NCBI RefSeq assembly: GCF_001545075.1
Contig: NZ_FCOB02000008.1
Span: 62,001 to 126,000, forward strand
Reading direction: 5' to 3'
From: Caballeronia ptereochthonis
GTDB taxonomy: Bacteria; Pseudomonadota; Gammaproteobacteria; Burkholderiales; Burkholderiaceae
Length of the DNA: 64,000 nt
Part shown: positions 18,756 through 27,844 of the stretch, in pieces
Position numbering within the stretch: position 1 is the stretch's first letter
Layout of the letters: each line of letters opens with the position of its first letter
Position numbers and translations under genes: made by a program
The notes under the pieces: model-generated
What the model was told of the DNA's origin: nothing
What the model saw: only the letters and a program-made list of their open reading frames with translations
Databases searched by the model: none

Positions 18756-19991
18756 TCAATTTTTCGGGTCCTTCAGGAACAGTTCCTGGAGATCGTTGAG
18801 GAAGCGCTGGCCGAGCTCGGTCGGCGCGATGCGTTCGATATCGCGTGTGATGAGGCCGCGCTTCTCCGCCTCGACGAGCGCGGGCTCGATCGCGGACAGC
18901 GACAATCCCGTGCGCTCGACGAACGAGTGCACCGGAAAGCCTTCGACGAGACGCAGCGTGTTCAGCATGAACTCGAAGGGCAGGTCGCGCGGGCCGACCT
19001 CGCGCTCTTCCTGAATCGCGGTCTCGGAAGGCGCGAGCGCGTGGTCCATGTACGTCGCGGGATGCTTGAAACGCGCCTGACGCAGGATCTTGGACGGGAA
19101 CGACAGCTTCGTGTGCGCGCCCGCGCCGATGCCGAGGTAATCGCCGAAACGCCAGTAGTTCAGGTTGTGCCTGCTCTGCCGATGCGGCTTCGCATACGCC
19201 GACACTTCATAGTGGTCGTACCCCGCTTCACGCGTGCGTTCGTGGATCCAGTCCTGCATGTCGGCGGCGGCATCGTCGTCCGGCACGGCGGGCGGATACT
19301 TGGCGAAGAGCGTGTTCGGCTCCATCGTCAGGTGATACAGCGACAGATGTGGCGGCGCGAACGAGATGGCCGTCTCGATGTCTTGCCTGCATTCTTCGAG
19401 CGACTGCCGCGGCAGCGCGAACATCAGATCGAGATTGAAGTTGTCGAAGTGTTTCGCCGCGATTTCGACGGCTTTGCGGGCCTGAGTCGCATCATGAATG
19501 CGGCCGAGCGCCTTCAGGTGAGCTTCGTTGAAGCTCTGAATGCCGATCGACAGGCGGTTCACGCCGCTCGCGCGAAACTGCGCGAACTTCGCCGCTTCGA
19601 ACGTGCCGGGATTGGCTTCGAGCGTGATCTCGGCGTCGGCGTCGATGGGCAGCAGGGCGCGTGCATCGGAGAGAAGCCGGTCGAGCCCCTGCGCCGAAAG
19701 CAGCGAAGGCGTGCCGCCGCCGATGAAGATCGTATGCACCTGCCGTCCCCACACGAGCGGCAGCGCGCTTTCCAGATCGGCGCGCAATGCGTCGAGATAG
19801 CGTTCCTCGGGGAACGTGTCGTCCTTCCATTCGTGCGAGTTGAAGTCGCAGTATGGGCACTTGCGCACGCACCACGGAAAATGCACGTACAGCGAGAGCG
19901 GCGGCAGCGACGTCAGCCGGATGCTCCCCGGCGACGTGAAAGCCTGCACGACATTGATGCGGGTTGGGGTACCTTCGGGTCCGGCGCTCAC
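18756..19991 (-). CDS. hemW: Radical SAM protein HemW (heme chaperone)
   Basis: 411 aa. The radical SAM cluster motif is in YVHFPWCVRKCPYCDFNSHE (Cys-x3-Cys-x2-Cys) near residue 40, followed by IFIGGGTPSLL and the LEANPG substrate/SAM segment. The family (formerly 'HemN-like') binds heme and lacks coproporphyrinogen oxidase activity; the true hemN is at 57697-59079. The start is a GTG at 19991 that overlaps the rdgB stop (GTGA), a translational coupling. The protein is about 30 aa longer than E. coli HemW because of an N-terminal extension; no internal ATG precedes the radical SAM motif. Confidence 0.9.
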   Translation of the reverse strand: MSAGPEGTPTRINVVQAFTSPGSIRLTSLPPLSLYVHFPWCVRKCPYCDFNSHEWKDDTFPEERYLDALRADLESALPLVWGRQVHTIFIGGGTPSLLSAQGLDRLLSDARALLPIDADAEITLEANPGTFEAAKFAQFRASGVNRLSIGIQSFNEAHLKALGRIHDATQARKAVEIAAKHFDNFNLDLMFALPRQSLEECRQDIETAISFAPPHLSLYHLTMEPNTLFAKYPPAVPDDDAAADMQDWIHERTREAGYDHYEVSAYAKPHRQSRHNLNYWRFGDYLGIGAGAHTKLSFPSKILRQARFKHPATYMDHALAPSETAIQEEREVGPRDLPFEFMLNTLRLVEGFPVHSFVERTGLSLSAIEPALVEAEKRGLITRDIERIAPTELGQRFLNDLQELFLKDPKN

Positions 19992-20605
19992 GCAAGTTCC
20001 TTCAGTCGTTGCAGCAGGTCGCGCAGCGCGAGCGCGCGATGACTCAGCGCGTTCTTGCGCGCAGGATCGAGTTCGGCGGCGGTCGCGTCGAGCGACGGCA
20101 GGAAGAAGTGCGGGTCGTAGCCGAAGCCGTGCGCGCCGCGCGGCGCGTCGATCACTTCGCCGTGCCAGCGGCCCTCCGCGATGAGCGGCTCGGGATCGTC
20201 CGCGTGCCGCACGAGCACGAGTACGCAGAAGTAGTACGCGCGGCGGTCGGTCTCGCCGGCAAGATCGGCGACGAGGCGCGCGTTGTTCGCGGCGTCGCTC
20301 TTTTCGCCGCCGTTCATCGACGCGTAGCGCGCCGAATACACGCCCGGTGCGCCGTTCAACGCGCGCACGCACAGGCCGGAATCGTCGGCGAGCGCGGGCA
20401 GGCCGGTGAGCGCCGATGCGTGCCGCGCCTTCGCGAGCGCATTCTCGACGAAGGTCGCGTGCGGCTCCGGCGCCTCGGGAACGCCGAGCTCGCCCTGCGC
20501 GACCAGTTCGATGCCCGCGGCATCCAGCAGCGAGGCGAATTCGCGCAGCTTGCCCGCGTTGTTCGATGCGAGGACGACGCGGCCCAATCGAGTGGAATCA
20601 GACAC
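19988..20605 (-). CDS. rdgB: XTP/dITP diphosphatase (HAM1/RdgB)
   Basis: House-cleaning NTP pyrophosphatase that removes dITP, XTP and related damaged nucleotides. 205 aa. [14 protein letters not shown] (residues 14-27) is the conserved N-terminal substrate loop, with [23 protein letters not shown] and [11 protein letters not shown] as the other signatures. The start is a GTG at 20605 that overlaps the end of rph by 8 bp, and its stop overlaps the hemW GTG; the three genes form one coupled unit. Confidence 0.96.
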   Translation of the reverse strand: MSDSTRLGRVVLASNNAGKLREFASLLDAAGIELVAQGELGVPEAPEPHATFVENALAKARHASALTGLPALADDSGLCVRALNGAPGVYSARYASMNGGEKSDAANNARLVADLAGETDRRAYYFCVLVLVRHADDPEPLIAEGRWHGEVIDAPRGAHGFGYDPHFFLPSLDATAAELDPARKNALSHRALALRDLLQRLKELA

Positions 20606-21356
20606 CTTGAATCCCCAGCGCTTCCTTCTGTTTCAGGACCAGCGCCCGGATGCCGCTGTCGGCGAGCGCGATCAGTTCGTTCATTTCCTCGCGCGAGAAG
20701 GGCGCGCCTTCCGCCGTGCCCTGAACTTCGACGAAGCCGCCCGCGCCCGTCATCACGACGTTCATGTCGGTATCGCATTGCGAGTCTTCGTCGTAGTCGA
20801 GATCGAGCACCGGCGAGCCTTCGAAGATGCCGACCGAGATCGCCGCGACGAAATCCTTCACCGGCGATTTCGCGATCCTGCCCGCCGCGAGCAGCTTGCC
20901 CACTGCATCGTGCGCCGCGACGAACGCGCCCGTGATGCTCGCCGTGCGCGTGCCGCCATCGGCCTGGATCACGTCGCAGTCGATATGCAGCGTGCGCGGG
21001 CCGAGTACGTTCAGATCGAACACCGAGCGCAGCGCGCGGCCGATCAGGCGCTGGATCTCCTGGGTGCGGCCCGTCTGCTTGCCGCGCGCGGCTTCGCGGT
21101 CGCTGCGCGTATGCGTGGCGCGCGGCAGCATGCCGTATTCGGCGGTGAGCCAGCCTTGCTCGCGCCCGCGCAGGAATTCGGGCACGCGCTCGGCGATGCT
21201 CGCGGTGCAGATCACCTTGGTATCGCCGAATTCGACGAGCACCGAGCCTTCCGCGTGCTTCGTGTAATTCCGCGTGATGCGCACGTCGCGCAGCTGATTT
21301 GCGCGGCGGCCGCTCGGGCGCGGAGGAGAAGACTTGAGCAGGGGAGAGTCGGTCAT
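20598..21356 (-). CDS. rph: Ribonuclease PH
   Basis: Phosphorolytic 3'-5' exoribonuclease that trims tRNA precursors and rRNA; 252 aa hexamer subunit. Visible: [32 protein letters not shown] at the N-terminus, the [22 protein letters not shown] segment, the phosphate-site [14 protein letters not shown] and the [13 protein letters not shown] core. The ATG at 21356 precedes [18 protein letters not shown], a slightly longer N-terminus than in E. coli. First gene of the rph-rdgB-hemW-MFS run and divergent from yicC. Confidence 0.97.
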   Translation of the reverse strand: MTDSPLLKSSPPRPSGRRANQLRDVRITRNYTKHAEGSVLVEFGDTKVICTASIAERVPEFLRGREQGWLTAEYGMLPRATHTRSDREAARGKQTGRTQEIQRLIGRALRSVFDLNVLGPRTLHIDCDVIQADGGTRTASITGAFVAAHDAVGKLLAAGRIAKSPVKDFVAAISVGIFEGSPVLDLDYDEDSQCDTDMNVVMTGAGGFVEVQGTAEGAPFSREEMNELIALADSGIRALVLKQKEALGIQGV

Positions 21357-21633
21357 GGTATCGAATGATGGAATTGAAGGCGCGTGCTCCCGAAGCGGAA
21401 CACGCACGATAACGCCCGATTTTATCGTCAAACACCCGGCGGCGTTGCGCGCGCGGCACACGCGGGGACACGCCTCGTCGGTGGCATGCGGGCGGGCTTC
21501 GTGACAAAAATGGGATAATGCGGATTCTTCGCCCGGCGGCCAAACGCGTGCCGCTCCCAAGGCACTTTCGAGAGCGCCGGGCGCTCCGTATGAACCGGCC
21601 TTCGCAACGAAGGCTTACATCGCGAGACGTACC

Positions 21634-22578
21634 ATGATCTACAGCATGACAGGCTATGCCAGCGCGACGCGCGAAGTCGCCGCGGATGGCGCGGGACCCA
21701 ATGGCGCGGGCGGTTCGGGCGTCGGCGTATCGGTGGAATTGCGTACGGTGAATTCGCGCTTTCTCGACCTGAACTTCCGCATGCCCGAAGACGTGCGCGC
21801 AACCGAGCCGCAATTGCGCGAAATGCTGATGACGAAGCTCTCGCGCGGCAAGGTCGATATCCGCATCAACCTGAATCGCGTCGAGCAGACCGCGAACGCG
21901 GGCGCGCTCAATCGCGAGGCGCTCACGCAACTCGCCACGCTCGAGCGCGCCGTGCTCGACGTGTTTCCCGATGCCGAGCGCATGCGCACCGGCGAAATCC
22001 TGCGCTGGCCCGGCGTGCTCGCGGAAAGCGCGGTGTCGCCGGAAGCGCTGCGCGAAGCGGTGCTCGCGTGCGGCAAGCAGGCCATTGCCGATCTCGTCGA
22101 AGTGCGCGCGCGCGAAGGCGCGGCGCTCGCCAGCGTGCTCGTCAACAACGTGACGGAGATGGAAGCGATCGTCGCGCGCATCACGCCGCTCGTGCCGGAG
22201 CTCATCGCGAAGCATCAGCAGAAGATCGTCGAGCGTCTGCAGGACGCGCTCGGCATCGCGACGTCCGAAGGCGCCACGGCGACCAGCGTGCCGCGCGAGG
22301 AGATCGCCGAGCGCATTCGTCAGGAAGTGACGATGTACGGCATCCGCATCGACATCGCGGAGGAATTGCAGCGGCTCGCCGCACATCTGACCGAGACGCG
22401 CCACGTGCTGCAGAAGGGCGGCAAGGTCGGCAAGCGGCTCGACTTCATGATGCAGGAGCTGAACCGCGAAGCGAACACGCTCGGCTCGAAGGCCGCCGCG
22501 AAGGAACTCGCCGATGCATCGATGACGCTCAAGCTGCTCATCGAGCAGATGCGCGAACAAGTACAGAATCTGGAGTAA
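21634..22578 (+). CDS. yicC: YicC family endoribonuclease
   Basis: 314 aa. Starts MIYSMTGYASATRE, the invariant N-terminus of the family, and contains SVELRTVNSRFLDLNFRMPE near residue 35 and the C-terminal LDFMMQELNREANTLGSKA motif (DUF1732). Characterised members are RNases that act with PNPase to degrade small RNAs. There is an insertion of about 15 residues (DGAGPNGAGGSG) after the N-terminal motif. A -10-like GATAAT lies at 21514-21519. The gene is followed 9 bp later by gmk, a common pairing. Confidence 0.93.
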   Translation: MIYSMTGYASATREVAADGAGPNGAGGSGVGVSVELRTVNSRFLDLNFRMPEDVRATEPQLREMLMTKLSRGKVDIRINLNRVEQTANAGALNREALTQLATLERAVLDVFPDAERMRTGEILRWPGVLAESAVSPEALREAVLACGKQAIADLVEVRAREGAALASVLVNNVTEMEAIVARITPLVPELIAKHQQKIVERLQDALGIATSEGATATSVPREEIAERIRQEVTMYGIRIDIAEELQRLAAHLTETRHVLQKGGKVGKRLDFMMQELNREANTLGSKAAAKELADASMTLKLLIEQMREQVQNLE

Positions 22579-22587
22579 CGCAACATC

Positions 22588-23262
22588 ATGCCGAACACCT
22601 CGCATCGCTCGCATAGCCACTATACGGGCATCTATCCCGGCAACCTGTTCATGGTGGTCGCGCCGTCGGGCGCGGGCAAGTCCACGCTGGTGAACGCACT
22701 GCTCGCCGAGGACGAAGCCATCCGCCTGTCCGTTTCCTACACGACGCGCGATCCGCGGCCGAAGGAAACCAACGGCATGCAGTATCACTTCGTGTCCGTC
22801 GACGAATTCATGGAGCGGCGCGACAAGGGCGAGTTTCTCGAAAGCGCGGAAGTCCACGGCAATTACTACGCCACGTCGAAGCTGTGGATCGCGGACCAGA
22901 TGAAGAGCGGCCACGACGTGCTGCTCGAAATCGACTGGCAGGGCGCGCAGCAGGTGAAGAAGCAGTTCCGCAACGCGGTCGAGATCTTCATCCTGCCGCC
23001 GTCGCTCGATGCGCTCGAAGATCGCCTCAAGAAACGCGGCCAGGATTCCGAAAAAGTCATCGTGCGACGCCTGCTGGCAGCCGGTAGCGAGATGGCGCAT
23101 GCGTCGGAAGCGGAGTACGTCGTCATCAACGAGAACTTCGATCGCGCGCTCGCCGAATTGCGCTGTCTCGTCGCCGCGACGCGCCTGCGCTTCACCTCGC
23201 AATACGCCCGCAATACGCAGCTTTTCGTGGACCTCGGCATCCACTCCACGCCGCAAGCATGA
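22588..23262 (+). CDS. gmk: Guanylate kinase
   Basis: Phosphorylates GMP to GDP with ATP. 224 aa. The P-loop APSGAGKST is near residue 28, and [23 protein letters not shown] carries the GMP-binding residues. The catalytic lid and the terminal R/K pattern ([19 protein letters not shown]) are normal. It has about 18 extra N-terminal residues ([12 protein letters not shown]) compared with E. coli, common in Burkholderia. Lies 9 bp after yicC and 70 bp before rpoZ. Confidence 0.97.
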   Translation: MPNTSHRSHSHYTGIYPGNLFMVVAPSGAGKSTLVNALLAEDEAIRLSVSYTTRDPRPKETNGMQYHFVSVDEFMERRDKGEFLESAEVHGNYYATSKLWIADQMKSGHDVLLEIDWQGAQQVKKQFRNAVEIFILPPSLDALEDRLKKRGQDSEKVIVRRLLAAGSEMAHASEAEYVVINENFDRALAELRCLVAATRLRFTSQYARNTQLFVDLGIHSTPQA

Positions 23263-23299
23263 CGCTCTGCAGTGGCCGGGTCGTATCGGTCACATAAGG

Positions 23300-23305
23300 T
23301 AGAAT
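23300..23305 (+). promoter_or_regulatory. Candidate -10 element of rpoZ
   Basis: TAGAAT, 27 bp before the rpoZ start codon, within AAGGTAGAATAAAG. No good -35. Suggests rpoZ-spoT can be transcribed separately from gmk. Confidence 0.4.
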
Positions 23306-23332
23306 AAAGTCCATATTGAGAAGGAAACAAAC

Positions 23333-23536
23333 ATGGCCCGCATCACTGTCGAAGACTGCCTGAAACAAATCCCGAATCGCTTCGAGCTCGCGCTCGCCGC
23401 GACGTATCGCGCGCGCCAGCTCGCGCAAGGCCACACGCCGAAGATCGAAAGCCGCGACAAGCCGACCGTCGTCGCGCTGCGCGAGATCGCCGCGGGCCAG
23501 GTTGGCATCGAAATGTTGAAGAAGGTACCCGTCTGA
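23333..23536 (+). CDS. rpoZ: RNA polymerase omega subunit
   Basis: 67 aa, the short beta-proteobacterial omega. Begins [29 protein letters not shown], the conserved core that wraps the C-terminal tail of beta-prime. It aids polymerase assembly and contributes to the first ppGpp-binding site. AAGGA precedes the ATG by eight bases. It is followed by spoT, which makes the ligand of that site. Confidence 0.97.
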   Translation: MARITVEDCLKQIPNRFELALAATYRARQLAQGHTPKIESRDKPTVVALREIAAGQVGIEMLKKVPV

Positions 23537-23619
23537 GGGCCGCCTGCTTCGTAACAGGCTTACCCGTTTCACTTTTTGCAACCGACGTATAAGCGCGTCA
23601 CACCACCACGGAGGCGAAG

Positions 23620-26013
23620 ATGAGTCAGACACCGTTGCCCGTCTCCTCCGCCGTGGACCCCGATATCGAAATCGATCAGGATTCGATGCTCGATGCGGAC
23701 AAGCCGCATGCGGCGCGCAAGTACATCGACGCGGTCCTCGAACAGTCCTTCCGCCACCTGTTCGGCCCGACCGCCACGCCGGAACAGCCGCGCAAGCACG
23801 ATGTCGTTTCCATCGCGAAACTGACCAACGCGCTGTCGAGCTATCTCTCTCCGGAAGAGATCAAGGAAGTCAAGGCGGCTTTCCATTTCAGCGACGAAGC
23901 GCATCTCGGGCAGTATCGCCAGAGCGGCGAGCCGTACATCACGCATCCGGTTGCGGTTGCCGAAATCTGCGCGGGCTGGAAGCTCGATGCGCAATCGATC
24001 ATGGCGGCGCTGCTGCACGACGTGATCGAAGACCAGGGCGTGACCAAGACCGAGATCGCGGAGCGCTTCGGCGCGAAGGTCGCGGAACTGGTCGATGGCT
24101 TGTCCAAGCTGGACAAGATGGAATTCCGCAATCGCGAGGAGGCGCAGGCGGAGAACTTCCGCAAGATGCTGCTCGCGATGGCGCGCGACGTGCGCGTCAT
24201 TCTCGTCAAGCTCGCCGACCGGCTGCACAACATGCGCACGCTGGGCGCGGTGCCGCCGGAGAAGCGTCGGCGCGTCGCGCGCGAGACGCTGGATATCTAC
24301 GCGCCGATCGCGCATCGGCTCGGTCTGAACAATACGTATCGCGAGCTGCAGGACCTCTCCTTCGCGAACTTCAATCCGAACCGCTACGCCACGCTCGAAA
24401 AAGCGGTGAAGGCGGCGCGCGGCAACCGGCGTGAAGTGGTCGGCAAGATTCTCGAAGCGGTGCAGCGCACCATCGCGGATGCGAAGATCAACGCGGAAGT
24501 CACCGGCCGCGAGAAGACGATCTACAGCATCTACAAGAAGATGCGCGACAAGCAGCTGTCGTTCTCGCAGGTGCTCGACGTGTACGGCTTTCGCGTCGTC
24601 GTCGAGAGCGCGCTCGAATGCTATACCTGCATCGGCGCGCTGCATGCGCTCTACAAGCCCGTGCCGGGCAAGTTCAAGGACTACATCGCGATTCCGAAGG
24701 TCAACGGCTACCAGTCGTTGCACACCACGCTGGTCGGCCCGTTCGGCGCACCGATCGAGTTCCAGATCCGCACGCGCAAGATGCACGAGATCGCCGAGGC
24801 GGGCGTCGCGGCGCACTGGCTGTACAAGAATGGCGGCGCGGACCTGAATGACGTGCAGAAGCGCGCGCACCAGTGGCTCAAGTCGCTGCTCGACATTCAA
24901 AGCGAAGCGGGCGACTCGAGCGAGTTCCTCGAGCACGTCAAGATCGACCTGTTCCCGGACGCGGTCTACGTATTCACGCCGAAGTCGAAGATCATGCCGC
25001 TGCCGCGCGGCGCGACCGCGCTCGACTTCGCGTATTCGATCCACAGCGATCTGGGCAACCAGTGCGTCGCGGTCAAGATCAACAACGAGCTTCTGCCGCT
25101 GCGCACGGAGCTGAAGAGCGGCGACATCGTCGAGGTGATCACGGCGCCGTATTCGAAGCCGAATCCCGCATGGCTCGGCTTCGTGCGCACCGGCAAGGCG
25201 CGCTCGGCCATCCGTCACTACCTGAAGACGATGCGCCTGAACGAGTCGGTCCAGCTGGGCGAGCGGCTCGTCGACCAGAGCCTGAAGGGCTACGGTCTCG
25301 CGCTGTCGGATGTCACGCCGGAAGTGTGGGAAAAGCTCGTGCAGTGGACGGGCAACAAGACGCGTCAGGAGATCTTCGCGGACATCGGTCTCGGCCGGCG
25401 CGTGGCGGCGGTGATGGCCAAGCGCATCGAAGTGCTGATGAACGGCCGCGACGACGACGAACATCATCCGCGCGAGCACACCAACACCAATACCGCGCCG
25501 CCGGTGGTCATCACGGGCACGGAGGGCATGTCGGTGCAGCTGTCGCCGTGTTGCCGCCCGATTCCCGGCGACGACATCATGGGCTACATCGGCATCGGGC
25601 TCGGCATGGCGATTCACACGACCGAATGCCGCGTCGCGCAGCGCATCCATCGGCGCGATCCGGGCCGCTGGATCGACGTCGCGTGGGCGCCGCAGCCGGG
25701 CCGTCTGTTCGATGTCGCGGTGAAGGTGCTCGTGAAGAACACGAAGGGCGTCTTCGCGCGCGTCGCGGCCGACATCACGTCGGCGGATGCGAACATCGTG
25801 CACATCGCGATGGACGAGGACGTGTCGCAGGAAGCGAAGCTCCTGCGCTTCGTGATCCAGGTCAGCGACCGCGTGCATCTCGCCAACGTGATGCGCCGCG
25901 TCAGGACGAATCCGGACGTCATGCGCATCGCGCGCGAACGTCCGAGCGACGAACCGCATCACCGCAATCAGGACGGCGGCATGCGCATTGACCGGGAACG
26001 CGCCGACTACTGA
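23620..26013 (+). CDS. spoT: Bifunctional (p)ppGpp synthase/hydrolase (SpoT-type RSH)
   Basis: 797 aa, long RSH protein controlling the stringent response. Hydrolase domain: the HD motif is at residues 133-134 (LLHDVIEDQG) with H109-P110 and the downstream ED. Synthetase domain: YGFRVVVESALECYTCIGALH and KFKDYIAIPKVNGYQSLHTTL (about residues 327-370). Then TGS (PDAVYVFTPKSKIMPLPRGATALDFAYSIHS), the helical/zinc-finger-like region with LSPCCRPIPGDDIMGY, and a C-terminal ACT domain. Both catalytic halves keep their key residues, so both activities are expected. Genes rpoZ-spoT then greB further on is the usual order here. Confidence 0.96.
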   Translation: MSQTPLPVSSAVDPDIEIDQDSMLDADKPHAARKYIDAVLEQSFRHLFGPTATPEQPRKHDVVSIAKLTNALSSYLSPEEIKEVKAAFHFSDEAHLGQYRQSGEPYITHPVAVAEICAGWKLDAQSIMAALLHDVIEDQGVTKTEIAERFGAKVAELVDGLSKLDKMEFRNREEAQAENFRKMLLAMARDVRVILVKLADRLHNMRTLGAVPPEKRRRVARETLDIYAPIAHRLGLNNTYRELQDLSFANFNPNRYATLEKAVKAARGNRREVVGKILEAVQRTIADAKINAEVTGREKTIYSIYKKMRDKQLSFSQVLDVYGFRVVVESALECYTCIGALHALYKPVPGKFKDYIAIPKVNGYQSLHTTLVGPFGAPIEFQIRTRKMHEIAEAGVAAHWLYKNGGADLNDVQKRAHQWLKSLLDIQSEAGDSSEFLEHVKIDLFPDAVYVFTPKSKIMPLPRGATALDFAYSIHSDLGNQCVAVKINNELLPLRTELKSGDIVEVITAPYSKPNPAWLGFVRTGKARSAIRHYLKTMRLNESVQLGERLVDQSLKGYGLALSDVTPEVWEKLVQWTGNKTRQEIFADIGLGRRVAAVMAKRIEVLMNGRDDDEHHPREHTNTNTAPPVVITGTEGMSVQLSPCCRPIPGDDIMGYIGIGLGMAIHTTECRVAQRIHRRDPGRWIDVAWAPQPGRLFDVAVKVLVKNTKGVFARVAADITSADANIVHIAMDEDVSQEAKLLRFVIQVSDRVHLANVMRRVRTNPDVMRIARERPSDEPHHRNQDGGMRIDRERADY

Positions 26014-26075
26014 TACCGGCGCGGGAACGCGGCGTGCATGGCCATCGTCGACCGACGACAAGGAGAGGCGCCGCA

Positions 26076-26567
26076 ATGAACACTTCCGATCTCGAAGGCC
26101 CTACGCTCGATTACTGGGTTGCGCGCGGGCTGCACGAATTCGTTCGGGAAATCCATTTCACCGATAGCGGAGAGACGCTCTCCATTCGCGGCAACGACCG
26201 TGGCAGGCCGTGGGACGGGCGCTTCCTGCCGTCGACCTCGTGGGAAGCCGCGTCGGTCGTGCTGGAGCGCGCTTGCAGGCTCGAAATGCACGATCACGGG
26301 CGCGGCGAGGTGGTGTGCAGCGTGAGCTTCGGCAAGGACGGCAAGACGATGGAGGGGCGCGGCCCGTCGCTGCGCATCGCGCTGTTGCGCGCGTTCGTGC
26401 GGCACGCGTTCGGCGATACGGTCGAGGATGAATTCCTGCGGCGTCCGCAATCGCTGCTCGGCGTGCGCGCCGAGGCGATCGGGGAATCGAGCGCGGTGGT
26501 GTCCGTGGAGGATGTGCCGACGCCCGACATGCATATCGGCGATATCGGGTCGACGCCGCGCGTCTGA
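26076..26567 (+). CDS. NinX-like (DUF2591) domain protein
   Basis: 163 aa. The N-terminal segment LEGPTLDYWVARGL resembles the start of phage NinX / DUF2591 proteins, which commonly begin with a [AT]LDYWVA pattern, and the central RIALLRAFVRHAFGDTVEDE fits the helix that closes that small domain. Function of the family is unknown. A good ribosome site (AAGGAGAGG) precedes the ATG. There are no phage genes around it, and base composition matches its neighbours, so it looks like a long-resident chromosomal member rather than a recent phage gene. Confidence 0.6.
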   Translation: MNTSDLEGPTLDYWVARGLHEFVREIHFTDSGETLSIRGNDRGRPWDGRFLPSTSWEAASVVLERACRLEMHDHGRGEVVCSVSFGKDGKTMEGRGPSLRIALLRAFVRHAFGDTVEDEFLRRPQSLLGVRAEAIGESSAVVSVEDVPTPDMHIGDIGSTPRV

Positions 26568-26596
26568 GCGCCCGTCGCGGCCGATTCGGCGCGACG

Positions 26597-26630
26597 AAAA
26601 CAAAAAGGGCCTTCCGTGTGAAAGGCCCTT
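26597..26630 (-). terminator. Intrinsic terminator of the tRNA-Arg cluster
   Basis: On the minus strand AAGGGCCTT pairs with AAGGCCCTT across a short loop, followed by TTTTGTTTTCG. It is just downstream of the last tRNA-Arg copy and close to the end of the convergent NinX-like gene. Confidence 0.8.
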
Positions 26631-26637
26631 CGAAAAA

Positions 26638-26714
26638 TGGCGCGGCTGGCAGGATTCGAACCCACGACCCCTTGGTTCGTAGCCAAGTACTCTATCCAAC
26701 TGAGCTACAGCCGC
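26638..26714 (-). tRNA. tRNA-Arg (anticodon ACG), copy 3 in transcription order
   Basis: 77 nt on the minus strand. GCGGCTG acceptor stem, anticodon loop CTACGAA giving ACG (A34 is normally edited to inosine by TadA, reading CGU/CGC/CGA), T-loop TTCGAATCC, and encoded CCA. Identical to the two copies upstream. Confidence 0.97.
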
Positions 26715-26803
26715 ACGCAAAACGGTACTGCTATGTTACTTCACTGCGCTTGTGGTTAAGCGCGAGATGCTTTCGTTGATCGACGCGAAAACATCAGAAT
26801 AGA

Positions 26804-26880
26804 TGGCGCGGCTGGCAGGATTCGAACCCACGACCCCTTGGTTCGTAGCCAAGTACTCTATCCAACTGAGCTACAGCCGC
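26804..26880 (-). tRNA. tRNA-Arg (anticodon ACG), copy 2
   Basis: 77 nt, identical in sequence to copies 1 and 3, including the encoded CCA. Separated from each neighbour by the same 89-bp spacer, in which I see no terminator or strong promoter, so the three are probably processed from one transcript. Confidence 0.97.
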
Positions 26881-26969
26881 ACGCAAAACGGTACTGCTAT
26901 GTTACTTCACTGCGCTTGTGGTTAAGCGCGAGATGCTTTCGTTGATCGACGCGAAAACATCAGAATAGA

Positions 26970-27046
26970 TGGCGCGGCTGGCAGGATTCGAACCCACGAC
27001 CCCTTGGTTCGTAGCCAAGTACTCTATCCAACTGAGCTACAGCCGC
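26970..27046 (-). tRNA. tRNA-Arg (anticodon ACG), copy 1 (promoter-proximal)
   Basis: 77 nt, identical to the other two copies. A perfect TATAAT box lies 13 bp upstream, so this is the first gene of the cluster. Confidence 0.97.
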
Positions 27047-27059
27047 ACGCAGAAGCGGA

Positions 27060-27065
27060 ATTATA
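27060..27065 (-). promoter_or_regulatory. -10 element (TATAAT) of the tRNA-Arg cluster
   Basis: Perfect TATAAT on the minus strand, at a distance typical for tRNA promoters. The -35 region at 17-bp spacing is only TTCCTT. Confidence 0.65.
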
Positions 27066-27196
27066 GCCAAGCCTATTCCAAAAAGGAAGGGGTATCGGCC
27101 AAATTATCGACTTTCCTTCGACGAAGAGGGCGCAAGGCGTGGTAACTTGATAATTCCAACGCATGTATTTCCGAGAATCCGAATTAGATTCGCATC

Positions 27197-27748
27197 ATGA
27201 ACAAGGCATTTGTCAAAGAGTCGGACGACAGCGACGACGACCTCGAACTCGGCCATCCGGACGTCCCGGCGGGCACGAAGAACTACATCACGCCGGCCGG
27301 CCATCAGCGCCTGCGTGACGAGCTCCTGCAGCTTCTGGACAACGAGCGCCCGGAAGTGGTCAAGCTCGTCTCCTGGGCGGCCTCGAACGGCGATCGCTCG
27401 GAGAACGGCGACTATATCTACGGCAAGCGGCGCCTGCGCGAGATCGACCGGCGCATCCGCTTTCTGACGAAACGCCTGGATCTCGCGGAAGTCGTGGACA
27501 GCAGCAAGCAGGAGAACATCGACCAGGTGTTCTTCGGCGCGACGGTGGACTATGCGGGCGACGACGGCGACGTGAAGACGGTGACGATCGTCGGCGTGGA
27601 CGAGGTGGATCTCGAGCGCGGCTACGTGAGCTGGATTTCGCCGGTCGCGAGGGCGCTTCTGAAGGCGAGGATCGGCGATACGGTGGCGCTGCATACGCCC
27701 GCGGGCGTGCAACAGATCGACATCGTCGACGTGCGGTATCCCCACTGA
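27197..27748 (+). CDS. greB: Transcription elongation factor GreB
   Basis: Rescues backtracked RNA polymerase by stimulating transcript cleavage through the secondary channel. 183 aa. The N-terminal coiled coil covers residues 30-100 with the acidic tip in WAASNGDRSENGDYIYGKRRLREIDRRIRFLTKRL; the GD-x-SEN-GDY motif and the lysine/arginine-rich coil identify GreB rather than GreA. The FKBP-like C-terminal domain follows (TVTIVGVDEVDLERGYVSWISPVARAL). An acidic N-terminal extension (ESDDSDDDLELG) is extra compared with E. coli. Confidence 0.94.
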   Translation: MNKAFVKESDDSDDDLELGHPDVPAGTKNYITPAGHQRLRDELLQLLDNERPEVVKLVSWAASNGDRSENGDYIYGKRRLREIDRRIRFLTKRLDLAEVVDSSKQENIDQVFFGATVDYAGDDGDVKTVTIVGVDEVDLERGYVSWISPVARALLKARIGDTVALHTPAGVQQIDIVDVRYPH

Positions 27749-27794
27749 GCAGCGTGCGGGCGCCGGGGGCGCCGCGGCGGCGCACGGGCGCAAA

Positions 27795-27820
27795 AAAAGC
27801 CGCTCCGAAGAGCGGCTTTT
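27795..27820. terminator. Bidirectional terminator between greB and the porin gene
   Basis: AAAAGCCGCTC and GAGCGGCTTTT form an 11-bp stem with loop CGAA, with A residues before and T residues after, so it can end both convergent transcripts. Confidence 0.85.
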
Positions 27821-27844
27821 CTACAGCAATACTACCTGTGAAGC

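Larger units (their letters stand above)
26638..26969 (-). repeat. Perfect 166-bp tandem repeat containing tRNA-Arg
   Basis: Two exact units, each one 77-bp tRNA gene plus an 89-bp spacer (26638-26803 and 26804-26969), followed by a third tRNA copy (26970-27046). By eye the two spacers are identical over all 89 bases. After the third tRNA the sequence shares only ACGCA before it diverges. This indicates very recent amplification or ongoing gene conversion. Confidence 0.93.

Noticed and set aside
20356..23256. A 966-codon minus-strand open frame across rdgB, rph, yicC and gmk
   Set aside because: It is antisense to yicC and gmk and out of frame with rph/rdgB. Very long shadow frames are normal in high-GC DNA; the composition is Arg/His/Ala-rich and non-protein-like.
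23569..26076. An 835-codon minus-strand open frame opposite spoT
   Set aside because: Antisense shadow of a fully conserved gene; its product is Arg/Asp/Val/His-rich with no recognisable domain.
26638..27046. Regularly spaced repeats that might suggest a CRISPR-like array
   Set aside because: The repeats are whole tRNA-Arg genes and the spacers are identical to each other, the opposite of a CRISPR array; no cas genes are nearby.
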